The notes under the pieces were generated by a model, which was given only the letters and a program-made list of their open reading frames with translations, searched no databases and was not told where the DNA came from. Shown here piece after piece: positions 13,121 to 28,633 of a DNA stretch of 64,000 bases. Position numbers and translations under genes: made by a program. Each line of letters starts with the position of its first letter. Positions within the stretch are counted from its first letter, which is position 1. Source of the DNA: Priapulus caudatus (Eukaryota > Priapulida > Priapulimorpha > Priapulimorphida > Priapulidae); assembly GCF_000485595.1 (NCBI RefSeq), contig NW_014577176.1, positions 474,890 to 538,889 of the forward strand, in the 5' to 3' direction.

Positions 13121-13683
13121 AAAAAAAAAATGCACAAATTGTAGATGTTGATGTTCCTGCCATTGCATTGGTGATAAAAACTGTCGTACCCAAACTTGGA
13201 ATCTACACAATCTCGAGACTGTGCAGCGATTGTGCTGCCCAAACTGCGGATTCCCTAGTTTGGCTGACCAATCTCAAGATTGGGCAAACTGAAAACAGTC
13301 GGTGATTCAACAACCGCTCATAGACATAGCGGGTGTGTGGTGGGCGTGGTGCAAACTAGGAAGAGATTTATCTCACATTTATCCAATTATTTATTATAAT
13401 CATTTAATATTTATACAAAGGTGCCAAACACATTAAGGAAAGAAGGTATATAGGACCTTATAGTTATGATATAACATTTGAAATCCTAATAATCATATGT
13501 TTGTGCAAGCTCTGTTTACCTCTGTTTGCCCAATCTCAAGATTGGTTGCCCAAACTGCGGATGCGCTGAAATTCCAAGTTTGTGCAAGATTCCAAGTTTG
13601 GGCACAACAATACTAACTTGTAAAACAGGGCAAAGTTTCAGACAGGTACTACTAGTACTAGTAGTAGTACTACCGGTACTACT

Positions 13684-14060
13684 GCTGAGAGGGTCTATGT
13701 GTCCCAGGGTACTGCCGGAACGTACCCTGGTACTATCTAATATGCCGGACCGTACCTCGCCTACTCCACTAACGAGTCTAGGGAGTCGCCTACGCCTAAT
13801 CCCTAACCCTAACCATTTCAGATAGTTACCAGGGTACGTTCCGGCAGTACACTGGGGGATATAGACCCTATGAGCGGTACACCTCCTGTTAACTCACATC
13901 ATATTTATCGGTTGAAATGAACAAAGAACACCCTCACCAGTACCCCTGTCGATTTTAAAGGGGCTACCCCCACATTTACGAAAATGACATAGGTTTCAAT
14001 GGGCCCCATGTTCTCTATCCTTGAACCGGCAGTACCCTGGGGGATATAGACCCTATGAGC
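13684..14060. mobile_element. Composite TIR element with telomere-like core and duplicated right end
   Basis: This belongs to the GCTGAGAGGGTCTATG family, also found at 30801-31041 and 47743-48012. The left end is at 13684. A first right end finishes at 13875 and a second copy of the right end finishes at 14060. The outer flanks are an exact 9-bp direct repeat, GGTACTACT (13675-13683 and 14061-14069), which suggests that the outer pair of ends moved together. The core contains short CCCTAACCCTAACC. Confidence 0.7.
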
Positions 14061-14062
14061 GG

Positions 14063-14136
14063 TACTACTGTTACTAGTAGTAGTAACTAGTACTATTATA
14101 TACTACTACTACTACTACTAGTACTACTACTACTAG

Positions 14137-14171
<35 letters not shown>

Positions 14172-14205
14172 GTACTACTACTACTAGTACTACTACTAGT
14201 TCAGA
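14063..14205. repeat. (CTA/GTA)n microsatellite
   Basis: This is an ACTACTACT array interrupted by ACTAGT. A related tract precedes the adjacent composite element at about 13645-13683. Confidence 0.9.
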
Positions 14206-14595
14206 AAATAATACCCGACCTATAAAGTATAATCAATAAACGTATTCTACATCTGGTTACGTCGATCTGTCACTCTTGACAATTACTCAACGGTAAGTAT
14301 TACCACCAAGCAAGTAACAATACTAGTACAATTGTAATTTTAGTATCACTAACACTGTATCAATATCACTTATCAATAAGTTCTGCCAAAGTTTTTGTTC
14401 ACGATTTTTAACTCATGTCCTGGGATAGGTTTTCCCATTAATGGCATTATATTGCATATTCCCGATACTTAAAAAGAAAGGTATCAATCACACAAAACTT
14501 AGGTGTGATCCGACTTTAAAATATTAGCTAAGAAATGTAAAAGGCCACCTGGTTTTTAACGAAAATGTTAATCAGAAAGTCTATCTTTGCTTTGA

Positions 14596-17412
<2,817 letters not shown>

Positions 17413-19040
17413 TGAATCATATATGATGCATAGATTTGTGGTCATACCTGACAAGGGAGGTGGTGGTAGACCTAAGATAATTTAAATGTTCAGATTTAAG
17501 TGAAGCCTAATTTTCAATGTAAAATCACTGTAAATTCTACTTCTTACATGTGTTTTTGACACATGTTGTTATATGTTGTTACACATGTGTACATATTATG
17601 TTGTAGAAGAATATTTGAGTTAACAAATGCTATGGAATTCCTTGCTATGTAATTTGAGTGAGTTGCATTGAATTGTCTCAAAATCAGGAGATATTTGTGT
17701 ACATGCCAGTAGATAGGATGTACTGCTTCATAAAAATAAGGTATTCATAGAAATGTATATATACCATATGTATATGGTATGTATATGTAAATGTATATGG
17801 TAAGTAATATTACCATAGTGCTTAAAATTTAATGCTAGATAATTTTATCAAACAGATAACAGGGACGATATAGTGTTGAATTTAAAGCATATGCTGGTAA
17901 GAATAGAGAGAGCTTTATCACACACTGTACGCACAAACATACATAGAATAATTATGATAAGTTGATGGTCAAGTAAATTTTTTTGCGTTACTGCTGGCAA
18001 TTTGCCATTTTCCCTACATTCAATTGAAATAAATGCAATTTTTCTCACAAAGAGCATGATGTATATAAATAAAAATAAATGTAATATGTTTAATGTTATA
18101 ATGGTAATTGTTTATACTTTTTTTCATTGTAGATAACATATTGTCACACTAGCTGCATGCTTCATTTCTATTGCAATTGGAGTGCTATAGTGCTACTGTT
18201 TACTTTTCTCTATCTATCGGAAAACCAAGGAACAATAAATCCTCGTTATTGCAGTCAATGGCAAGTCACCAAGAGCCAGTAATTTTTTTAGCAGACAACT
18301 CTGACATATTGGATTATAGCAAAGATGCTGCAATTCACAGCATTTTGCATTACCAGCTGCTAGTCGGTACTTCTCTGCTTTTGTTTATTTATACGTATAA
18401 TAATAATTGATAGGGAATGGTCATTACGTTTTAATCATTTCAGTTTAGAAGAGAGCAGCGCAGAGCAAAGGGGTGGGGGGGGGTACGAATAAGAAACGTT
18501 TAAGACTCCACATTAAACCTTAAAAATTAGAAAAAAATGTGGTTCCTTGTTTTTAGATACAGCCTATAAAGTATATGGTTCCCTACTCGAAGTTTAGGTA
18601 AGTTTGGTCTTCTCCAATAATCTCCATATATATATCATGAACATTTTGTTTTTAATTATTCCTCAAGATATGGATAATAATAGTCATTCTTATGCATGTT
18701 CATGTTGTATAAAAAATGGTTTTGACAAAAAAGTGCTGAAACATGCAGGTGAATATAAAATGTTGCCTCGGGTGAGGGGGTACAGGGGGTTGTCTTTCTC
18801 CTGCCTTCTTCCCCCTCTCCTCCTGCCTCCCTCCCACTCTCCTCCCAGCTCCCTCCCCTGTCCTCCTATCTCCCTCCCTCAACACCTCCAGTATAATTAT
18901 TATTTGCATTTTTCTCTTTGGAATGTAACTTAGTTTCTCTGATAGTTTGCGTAATAAATGTATTAATCCTGTACAATGTATTTTTTCATGTATTTATTTC
19001 TCGTGCTATGGATTTCTTTTATTTCTCTACTTAGTATACT

Positions 19041-19216
<176 letters not shown>

Positions 19217-20589
19217 TTCACGCGTACAACATAGTATAATAGTTTGTTTTGGATGAAAATCCTCCAGCCCACTGGCCTCTCCATTCCCGCTCCTTCCCCT
19301 CCCGCTCCCCGCCCCCTTTTCTCCCGTCTCCCGCCCCCTTCTCTCCCGTCTCCCATCCCCCCTTCTCCCGTACCTCCGCCCGCTGTACTCCTTCTACAAT
19401 AATGCATATATGCACACATTGTATCTAGGTGGACCCGAAGCCATTATTGAAATACATACATCGAAGTGTAGGATGGGAATTTCACGGTCAAACCTTTACC
19501 AATCTTATCCAGTAAATGTTGTTATGTATAGGTACTGTAATTATACTAATTTAACTCTACGTTAAATACGTTTTAGAGTATTATAATATCTTTAATAATG
19601 CATTTTACGGTTACACACAACATACAATGTGCGCATATGAATTATTTCTACCGATAGATGGCGCGAGGCTGTCATATTTGATCAGAGTCGCTGCTACATT
19701 CTTGAAATACTACATAGTTGATAGCAAAGATCGTAGAGTGAACGCCTACGGCACTCTAGAATCTTTGGTTGATAGTAACATACATCGAAGTGTAGGATGG
19801 GAATTTCACGGCCTTAGGACTTATCTCAGGCTGTACACTCGTTGCACAGAAATGGCGCCAGGTGCGGGTTTAAGTACTAGCAAATCAGTTTCATCTTGTA
19901 CGTGTACATTCTGTTGTTTAGAGCATCGATGCCAACATGACAGTTCCAGGTATAATAATAATATCGTTGACTGTATTCATGTAGTAATATGTTATGTATA
20001 TGATTTATGATCGCGAGTTATTAATATGTTAGTATGACTACCCGAAACTGAAATCATAACTACCAAAGCTCGCGCCAAATGAAAGCGATTTCTGGAATCT
20101 TCGGAATAAAAACAAAAAGTTGAAAAAACTAGTTTAGGTAAAATGTGTTAGTGTTGCTAGGGAGTAGGGTCTATCTTAACCCGACCAGGCTGTGTTATGT
20201 TATGTTATGTTATGTCAGGCTTTCAGATTTGAAAAGTACAGGAGGACTACTAATGACTCCCCTAGGACACCATAGGGGGTCTTTTCACGCTCCATAATCA
20301 CACCTTTAAAGGCCCGCTTATGTCGGCCTACGATTTGTCTATCGGCGACTAATTTATCGCCGATTAGCATCGTAGCACCACTCATGTCGACTTGGAGTGA
20401 CTACGCTTGTACATCGCCGATCAGATCGTAGCGTTCCTGCATGAAACGTAGACGGGTTCGCGGCCCCAGTATTTGTACTAGCACAAGCAGTTTTTGACGC
20501 CGGGACCAGTCTACATAAAACGAGTCACATACGTAAACAACAAAATGGCGCTTACCAGTAAACATCATGTAACTTCGTAAATCTATCCT

Positions 20590-20966
20590 NNNNNNNNNNN
20601 NNNNNNNNNNNNNNNNNNNNNNNNNNNNNNNNNNNNNNNNNNNNNNNNNNNNNNNNNNNNNNNNNNNNNNNNNNNNNNNNNNNNNNNNNNNNNNNNNNNN
20701 NNNNNNNNNNNNNNNNNNNNNNNNNNNNNNNNNNNNNNNNNNNNNNNNNNNNNNNNNNNNNNNNNNNNNNNNNNNNNNNNNNNNNNNNNNNNNNNNNNNN
20801 NNNNNNNNNNNNNNNNNNNNNNNNNNNNNNNNNNNNNNNNNNNNNNNNNNNNNNNNNNNNNNNNNNNNNNNNNNNNNNNNNNNNNNNNNNNNNNNNNNNN
20901 NNNNNNNNNNNNNNNNNNNNNNNNNNNNNNNNNNNNNNNNNNNNNNNNNNNNNNNNNNNNNNNNNN
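20590..20966. other. Assembly gap
   Basis: A run of N. The retrotransposon remnant immediately to the right probably continues into it. Confidence 1.
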
Positions 20967-21150
20967 GCTGATGGCTGCAGCCCAGATTTCGGGCCTAACA
21001 ATCTGTTGGCCTTCACACATATGTTGTCAATGTGGACGTTCCACCTGAGGCCACTGTCTAGGTGAACTCCAAGATACGGGTTTGATGTGACATACTGCAG
21101 TGAAGAGTCGTGAATGTGGTATATGAACTTATGATATTTTTTGCGCAGAA
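20967..21150 (-). pseudogene. Non-LTR reverse-transcriptase fragment
   Basis: The minus-strand frame contains YLGVHLDSGLRWNVHIDNIC followed by VKANRLLG, the thumb-region signature of non-LTR retrotransposon reverse transcriptases (YLG-x-x-L-x-x-x-L-x-W-x-x-HI-x-x-I). It ends at the gap, so its true length is unknown. It lies just upstream of the SLC17A9-like gene in the opposite orientation. Confidence 0.8.
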
Positions 21151-21341
21151 GCGAGATATTCATGATGTAGCATATAGTACACAATACTGTGTGACTAACA
21201 TCAGATGATGTTACATCATCATGACCATGTACGGACATGTGCACCGTGTATGCTGAATGTTTGATGCCGTTTCAGATCTTTGACCGACGACTAATATTAC
21301 TTTTATTAGATGTTTTAATTACATATCGTTTCTATCCATAG

Positions 21342-22670
21342 ATGGCACCAAACAATGAGTGTCATAGAGTACTCAACATGAAGCTAGATCCGAGCACGGA
21401 GGTGCGCTACTGGAACCGCAGGGAGAGGCAGCTGTGGACGGCATGCCTGTTCACAGGTTCTGCAGCAGTCTACTGCTGTCGCTCGGCGATGCCACTCTGC
21501 GTCGTTGAAATAGAGGAGGAATACAGCTGGTCCAAGACGGACACCGGAACAATACTCGCTTCGTTCTTCTGGGGTTATTCCATGACACAGGTCCTGGGTG
21601 GGTATATCAGTGACAGACTAGGCGGAGACAAAGTTATACTAGCAGCAGCACTCGTGTGGTCTCTTGTTACCTTCTGGACTCCTTACCTAGTGCAGCTAAA
21701 TTCAAATAGCAGTGTACGCTTTGTCATACTAGTCCTATCCCGTGTTGTTATTGGAGCAGCTCAGGGTATGCACTTTCCAAGCGTAAGCAGTCTCACCGCG
21801 GCCAAGGTGTCGGAGAAAGAACGAACATGGGTGTTCACATTCCTAATGTCGGGCTCACACATGGGCACCATTCTGGCGGGCAGTGTTGGTTCGTTCGCTC
21901 TGCATCACTTCAGTTGGCAGGCCGTGTTCCACCTCATGGGGCTGTGCGGAGTCGGCTGGGCCATCTTTATGCGTGTTCTCGTGCACAGGGAGAGGGAGAA
22001 GGCACGTGTGCTCTCGCTGGAGGCGAGCGTCCTCTCTGAGAAGCAGACAACAAAGCAGGAGGTGCTGGTGCCATGGCTCAAGCTGTTCCGCTCTCCAGCG
22101 TTCTGGTCGATCGTAGTCGGACACTTCTGCCAGGCGTACTGCTTCTTCATGGTGTACTCGTGGATTCCCACCTACTTCCACGAACGCTTTCCCGAGGGCA
22201 ACGGCTGGGTGTTCAACGTGTTGCCCTGGCTGGTCAAGGTGCTGTGCATCATCTTCGCCGGCTGGCTGGCCGACAGGCTGCTCAAGTCGGGATGCTCGGT
22301 GGCGTTCACACGCAAGCTGATGGAGACAATCGGTACGATCGGATCAATGGCGTTTCTCATGTCGCTGAGTCACGTGAGCGGCTACACTAGCGCCCTCGTC
22401 TGCATCACCGGCTCGATGGCGCTGCTCGGCTTTCACAACAGCGGCATCATGTGCAACCCGCACGACATCGCTCCCAAGTACGCCGGCTCTGTGTTTGGGG
22501 TGATGAACATGGGAGCGGCCATCCCCGGCTTCATCGGCGTCTACATCGCTGGCTACCTGCTCGACACAACGCAGAGCTGGGAGCTGATCTTCAACTCCAC
22601 GTGCGTCATCATGTTTTTCGGATGGCTGGTGTTCGTTATTTTTGGAAGTGGCAAGAGGATAGTAGACTAA
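21342..22670 (+). CDS. SLC17A9: SLC17A9-like vesicular nucleotide transporter (MFS), intronless
   Basis: An MFS transporter of the SLC17 anion family. The closest member I recognise is SLC17A9 (VNUT), which loads ATP into secretory vesicles. The 442 residues contain about 12 hydrophobic helices. Family signatures seen are VYCCRSAMPLCVVE (with the conserved TM1 Arg), FFWGYSMTQVLGGYISDRLG, the G-D-x-VILA segment, AAQGMHFPSVSSLTA, SHMGTILAG and GWVFNVLPWLV. An in-frame TAG precedes the ATG directly and forms a credible acceptor (TTTCTATCCATAG|ATG), so a 5' non-coding exon may exist. The whole CDS is one exon and clearly more GC-rich than its AT-rich, intron-dense neighbours. The phosphate-transporter paralogues of SLC17 are a less likely assignment. 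Confidence 0.9.
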   Translation: MAPNNECHRVLNMKLDPSTEVRYWNRRERQLWTACLFTGSAAVYCCRSAMPLCVVEIEEEYSWSKTDTGTILASFFWGYSMTQVLGGYISDRLGGDKVILAAALVWSLVTFWTPYLVQLNSNSSVRFVILVLSRVVIGAAQGMHFPSVSSLTAAKVSEKERTWVFTFLMSGSHMGTILAGSVGSFALHHFSWQAVFHLMGLCGVGWAIFMRVLVHREREKARVLSLEASVLSEKQTTKQEVLVPWLKLFRSPAFWSIVVGHFCQAYCFFMVYSWIPTYFHERFPEGNGWVFNVLPWLVKVLCIIFAGWLADRLLKSGCSVAFTRKLMETIGTIGSMAFLMSLSHVSGYTSALVCITGSMALLGFHNSGIMCNPHDIAPKYAGSVFGVMNMGAAIPGFIGVYIAGYLLDTTQSWELIFNSTCVIMFFGWLVFVIFGSGKRIVD

Positions 22671-23096
22671 AACTAGTTTGTCTTCACCTCTGCCATTGAT
22701 CCGGACGATAGTTAAAGAGTGGGACCATGGGAGCAAGTATTACTATCAACAGTGCTTATAAATAGTGATGGAATTTAGTTTATTTAAATACCATTTCAAA
22801 ATAACTATATAAGTATTTGTTACAAATTCCTTGAAATTATATCAAACTCTTGTACATACACACATAGAAGTGGAAGTATGTATGTGGAATGACCATGTAT
22901 GAAATATGAAGTTTAATATTCAGTAAATGCTGTATTTATTGCTTTTGATACTTGCTATCATCAAAGAATATCTATATACTGTTATATGTGATTTCACTGT
23001 GACACAGAAATTAACATTGTTATCAAACGTATATCATGCTTAAAAGTGTTTTATACCACCCAGAGAGTAGCATTAGCCTTCAGAAGGCAATATCAT
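22671..23096. other. Convergent 3' ends of SLC17A9-like gene and CFAP54
   Basis: AT-rich sequence between two convergent stops, 426 bp apart. TTTATT at 22935-22940 reads AATAAA on the minus strand, about 160 bp past the CFAP54 stop, and is a plausible CFAP54 polyadenylation signal. Confidence 0.5.
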
Positions 23097-26000
23097 CTAG
23101 ATGTTGGTTTTGGCAAACAACTGCCGGATATAAGGAACACCGATGAGATTGGAAGCTGTTAACAGATGAACGTGAGTTTCATCTCCATCTAGGATTCTCA
23201 TCAACGTGTCCAAAAGTATTGGTACCTGTAACATGCAGAAGACACACTAAAGATATGATCTCTTGTCAACACCTTCACCACTGCACAACAGCATATTACG
23301 TATGAATCGCAACACCCAGGGAACACAGACAGGAAGACATTTACAACTGCACCGTGTTGTGCACGTTTCATAATTTTGTAATGATCAGATGTAATATTCA
23401 AAGTGTACAACAGAATTGTAAATAAATATTTGAATATTTGCACATTGTATACAATTGCATTCAGGAGAATTCACTGCAGACATTCCCTCCCACCGTCAAA
23501 CATCACTGCGATTAGATTTTTAATATAGAGAAATGTGAAACCTCAGACTGGAATGGTACACAACGTACAGGTGGGGTTAGATACCTGTGTGATAGCGATA
23601 GACTCGTGTTGAAGCTGTCTTCTCAAAACCAGCGCTACACTCTGAAGACATGGTTCCAGCTTCTCCTGAGGGAAATGATGCAATGTAAGTATACTATTCT
23701 GACCTGTGAGGGGAACCTATTTTTCCACACATAGTATGTATGTGCCGAAACTGCACATGAAATTTCATTATTACGGAGAGTGTAGATGACAAGATACCGC
23801 AATTGAGCCGGCCTAATAGTCCAAAATAATGTTATTGCTTGTTCCAATTTTCAGATAGCTCGGTAAATCAACTCGGCAAAACGAAAAATCACAGATGTAA
23901 ACTAGAGGAATTTTGGAGTTTGCATAGCAGTCTATTATATTTATCTTGGGTGTAAACCAAAATGGTTACCATGAACACTGAATGCTTGTCTGTTGGGGAC
24001 TGGTATCCTTTGCTCGACACAGGTACAGTGATAGTGTGTTCAGTTGCCAGGCTAGAGTCGGTGGCATCCCCCGGGGCTTCCTCAGCCTGACACTCTTGCG
24101 TCATTGGCGTGAGCTCGATGCTCTTGTATTCGACTTGCAGCTGAAGGCATACCCATACATAATACTATAGACCAGTACTTTGTAGGTGTATGTGTAGGTG
24201 CATTATTGGCTGTGTGAGTTTTCCTGAAAATACTCTCATAAGAAACGGCACGCCAGTACTGAAAACCCATTACACTGAGGAACGGTGTTAGTTTGTATGA
24301 AGGTGATTGTTGGAGAAAATATTGAAGCCTAATAATGTACACACACAGAAAGATATTCTTCCCGGAAGTAGGGCACAAGAACTGCTGACTTATTACATCT
24401 AAGAACTGTGTTAGTTCGCGTAGATGTGACTTCAGGGGAAATACTGAAGGTTAGTAATACACACGTATTTGAGTGCTCCTCCCAAAAGAAGAGGAAGACA
24501 TGATCAAACATCATCAAACAATACAAGCAGTATGCTACCAACCTGGCGAAGCACTTGAACAGCTTGCGCTCGATGCTGTGTAGTGACTGTAGTCTGGTAC
24601 TGAAAGTAGCCTAGTTGCTGTTCTTTGCCACTAGCTTTTGTACGTTTATACAAAACCTCTTTCTGTTTAACTTGATCATCACTCTCATCCTCGGTTGTCG
24701 CTGGATATGTCATTTTTTCTCCCGTTTCACTATTCTCTGCCACACTCGCCATTCTCTCCTCCCCTCCATTTGACCCTGCACCAGCACACACCAACACTAG
24801 TTGCTCCTCTTCCCCTCTGGACCGATTTTCCGTATTGCTGGACCAGAAGAGGAAGACTGAAGAATGCGGGTAGTCGTGCGTGCACAGACGCCGTGTAGAG
24901 CCACACAGGTACTGCATCGCTGGGGATCTATACAGCTTACTGTTCACCCCAGCATATGCTGGCACCAGCTCCATCAGGCAGTGGTGAAGAGACAGTAGTA
25001 AGTTGCATGCCGTTTCACTCACTAGAAGTGTCCCTGATAAAAACACAAACTAATGGCTACATCAAGCAACTATTAAAGAAAAAATAAACCTCTAAACTAA
25101 TCAAAAATGTTGTTTCTGAACAATTAACTTTGAACGTTAAAATGCATTTTATAATAATGTGATACCTATAGGTGGCAGCAGCTTGCTGGTTGGTGCGCAA
25201 TGTTGGAGGAGCCTCAGATAGTAGCGCCAGACTCTGTCCACAGCAATAGTTGGGAAAGCAGAGCAGAGGTGAGTAAATACGGAGCTGACACCACCACCAC
25301 CACCGCCATCATCAGTATACATGAGAGGCAGCATCTGCACCTCCTGCGTACCTGCTGCAGAGAAGAGCAACGTTGTTGTTAACAGCAGCAACGGCAAAGT
25401 CGTGGCCTTGTATATTTTCAATTATATGTAATAAAAGTTCATGGTAAATTCACGTTCGCAGAATTTCATGTTGCAGATTCAGTAACGTCACGTATCATCA
25501 CCTTATGCTCATATCTGGCTGTGGTGAGACTGTTGGCTTAAGATTGTCTAGCAGACACATACCAAGATCTTCTGCCAGGATGTTGAGTAGAATATCTTCT
25601 GGCAGTGCATCAGCATTGATGACATCATCCACCCCAAAGCCAATCAGCTGCTTCAGAGTGTCACAGGCAATGTTCACGTTATGTAGTGCTGATAGCTCAG
25701 CGAAGACAATCCCTGGCTGACCAGCCTGACAACATATCGAGGGGGGACCTGATCACTAATGTTTCATCAATGTATTTACACCTCAAATCTAATAAAGAAT
25801 ATACATTTCACTACAGACACGCATACATACTGACGTACATACACACCTACACAGGCATGCATGCACATGCGCACTTGGCTGCTTTCATACCTCTGGGTAA
25901 GGAGCATCCGTGTGCGTGTCTGCCACAGCCATGTGTCGGAGCGCCGCCTGAATGACAGGGAGGAGTGCGGGGTTGTTCACAGCTGCCTGCAGACACTGTT

Positions 26001-28590
26001 GCTGCCGCTGCCGCGATCCCTTCAGCACGCCCCAGTGATAGGATGTGAAGGAGAACATATAGTAATTGCCTGCCTCCTCTGCGATGTTCAGTGCAGATTT
26101 CAGATGGTGAGTCGCATCCTGTACATTGCTATATGGTGAGGAGGAACATTAATTGTGGCGAGACCACGTCTCATTGTTACGGGAATTGTGGAATTTCCCA
26201 TCCTTGCATATTCTTACTCCTGCACATTGTATATTTTAGTGTTATCTTATGAAAACGTTATATTATGCTTAATGAAATTGTTCATTAATCCATAAACTCC
26301 ATAGCCAAAAGCAGGTTCACCATTGCTCAGAGGTTGCCAGACTATGTCCCATCAGCAGATGTAGGTTACCCAGGCACCTCCTCGTGTCTGGAAGTAGCAC
26401 TTCTTCCTGAAGTTTCTCTAACACCTGACAGGCAGTGTTCAGCTGGTCAAGGGTTGTAGCTCTACCAGTCATCATTGCCAGCGTTATCGTGGTCAACAGA
26501 ACCAGCAGCAGCTGACCAGTGGACGACAGTTGCTGCACGGTGGCCAGAATGGCAGTGGCCTCCTGAGTGCATACAAAAACGAAAACGTTTTATTTTCTTC
26601 CCTGTAATAATGAGTAATAAATTATGGTCTCTACATACAAGAGTGTGACACACTCAAAATCAATCAATAATAATGATTATTATAACACTAAATTAAACAT
26701 TAATAACTTTACTTGTAGCGACAGCGCAGCCTTTTCACCATGCTGCGTGAGTGCGAGATGCATAAGAAACCAAGCCTGTGTCTCCGCATCACCGAGCACC
26801 TCAGCCTCCCTGCTTCCCGCCGTCGCCAGCTGTTGTATTGCTGAAGCTGTGCTGGCAGCAGTGTGATCACAGAGGATGCAAAGCAGACGAGAGCGGCAGT
26901 AAAGCCATAGTCTTGGGCTGAGCGATGTGTGACTGTGTGTCTCTTCCACAGCTCTGAACAAAAGGAAAAATGTGAGGCACTGAAAATCCATGTATAAGAA
27001 TTTCGTTCGCATATATGGATAATCATTAATGTATTGAGATATTTAATGTATGGTACGCTGACCTCCATGTACGTTCCAACGTGATTACGACCCCCATTCT
27101 GGAATCATCACCTTGTGCTTGCAGATTCTGGTGAATATTTCCTAAGAGTGTTGATGCTATTGTAGGCACACTGCATGGCAATGGGAGCATGCCTAAGCTG
27201 AAGATGTAGCTGCACCAATTGTAGCCAACATTCTGTCTGGAGTTCCACCTCAACCACAGAGTCTGAAATAACAGTTGCACAACACGATATTGAAATCTGC
27301 CATCTTTAACAATATAACGCCATTATAGTCTTTCATGCGTGAACCTACTCTATATATTCCATGCATTCTGAGAAGTCAAGCTGCACGTTTAGGGTAAAGG
27401 GGAGAGTATATGAAGAGTATAGGTGACATAAGGAGTGAGTGGAAGAGATATATTCAGGGGAGAGGCTGAAAACAGGAGCGATTGGTACAATAGTTCTGGT
27501 ATATATGATATGTACCTCCTAGAAACTGTTCACACAGCAGTCGTGTTAGCTGAGTCATTTTGCACACAGCAGCCTCCAAAAGAATAGCCTGTATGTTGGA
27601 TTCACTGCCTACCCTCATGTGTTCACACACATATCCTTTAGCTGGTGGTTCACCTTTTGTCGGCTCTGCGTAACAACATCGAATGGCAACTCAACTAACA
27701 AAAATCGAATAATTCAACCCTCAGTGGTAACTGCGTGAGTAGGTGAATGTCTGTGCAATATATCAAACAATTCTCCAATGCCACCTTATAAACTGGAGAC
27801 TGTGATTATCTGTTCATTTAGTTGCAGAATTCATGAATTCATCACATTGACATGTTCTCCAGTCAGTCTTCTGAACTGACATGCACATATTCACCTTTAA
27901 TGCTGTCTGCTGTTGCCGGCCTGCTACCGCATGACAGCTCACCGAGACCTTCGCTTTCCACGGGGTGGGTGACAGCTGTAAGAGTAGGAGCCACAGACTG
28001 TGCCACCAGCACCTGAGCCATGACAAGCTTGCACGACACCACGCATCCATAAGCTTCTGCCAGCCTCAGCGGCACATGGCGAGACGTGAGAGATTTCATT
28101 GTCTTCGAACAACAACAAACGAGAAAACGCCCATGAATGCAAACGCAAAACAAGGGAAGAATCAGGGTACGTCTCAATGCACAAGGCCTTTCACTTAATT
28201 AATTCATGCCACATATCCATCCAGCAGCAATGACTGAACGTTTACAATTTCAATACCTCAATATTGTCAACGTTGTTAAATGCTGCTTCCCTGTGAAATC
28301 TTGGTGTGTGTGTAGCGCCAGGAGTGTCTGCTAACAGCGGTGGATTGAAGAGTCGGTGGAGAATGATGACGGCGTCGCAGTACCGTCCGAGGTTTGTCAC
28401 AACCCTCACCAGCGTTGTCTGCCCAGCAGCCCACTCACACCACAGTTGCAGCCTCCTCGCCACGCTCTCCTGCAGCAGTAGCACTGGGATCACCTGCAAA
28501 ATATACAACACATTCTCGGTTGAGATGGCACTTGAGTGTTCGAATCACACACCAAGATGCAGGGCTATGTGCCTGCACACACCTATGTGG

Positions 28591-28633
<43 letters not shown>

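Noticed and set aside
18171-18410. 79-codon plus-strand ORF (contains MASHQEPVIFLADNSDILDY)
   Set aside because: It has some coding flavour and could be a first exon, but there is no clear donor, no family match and no partner exon, so it is not called.
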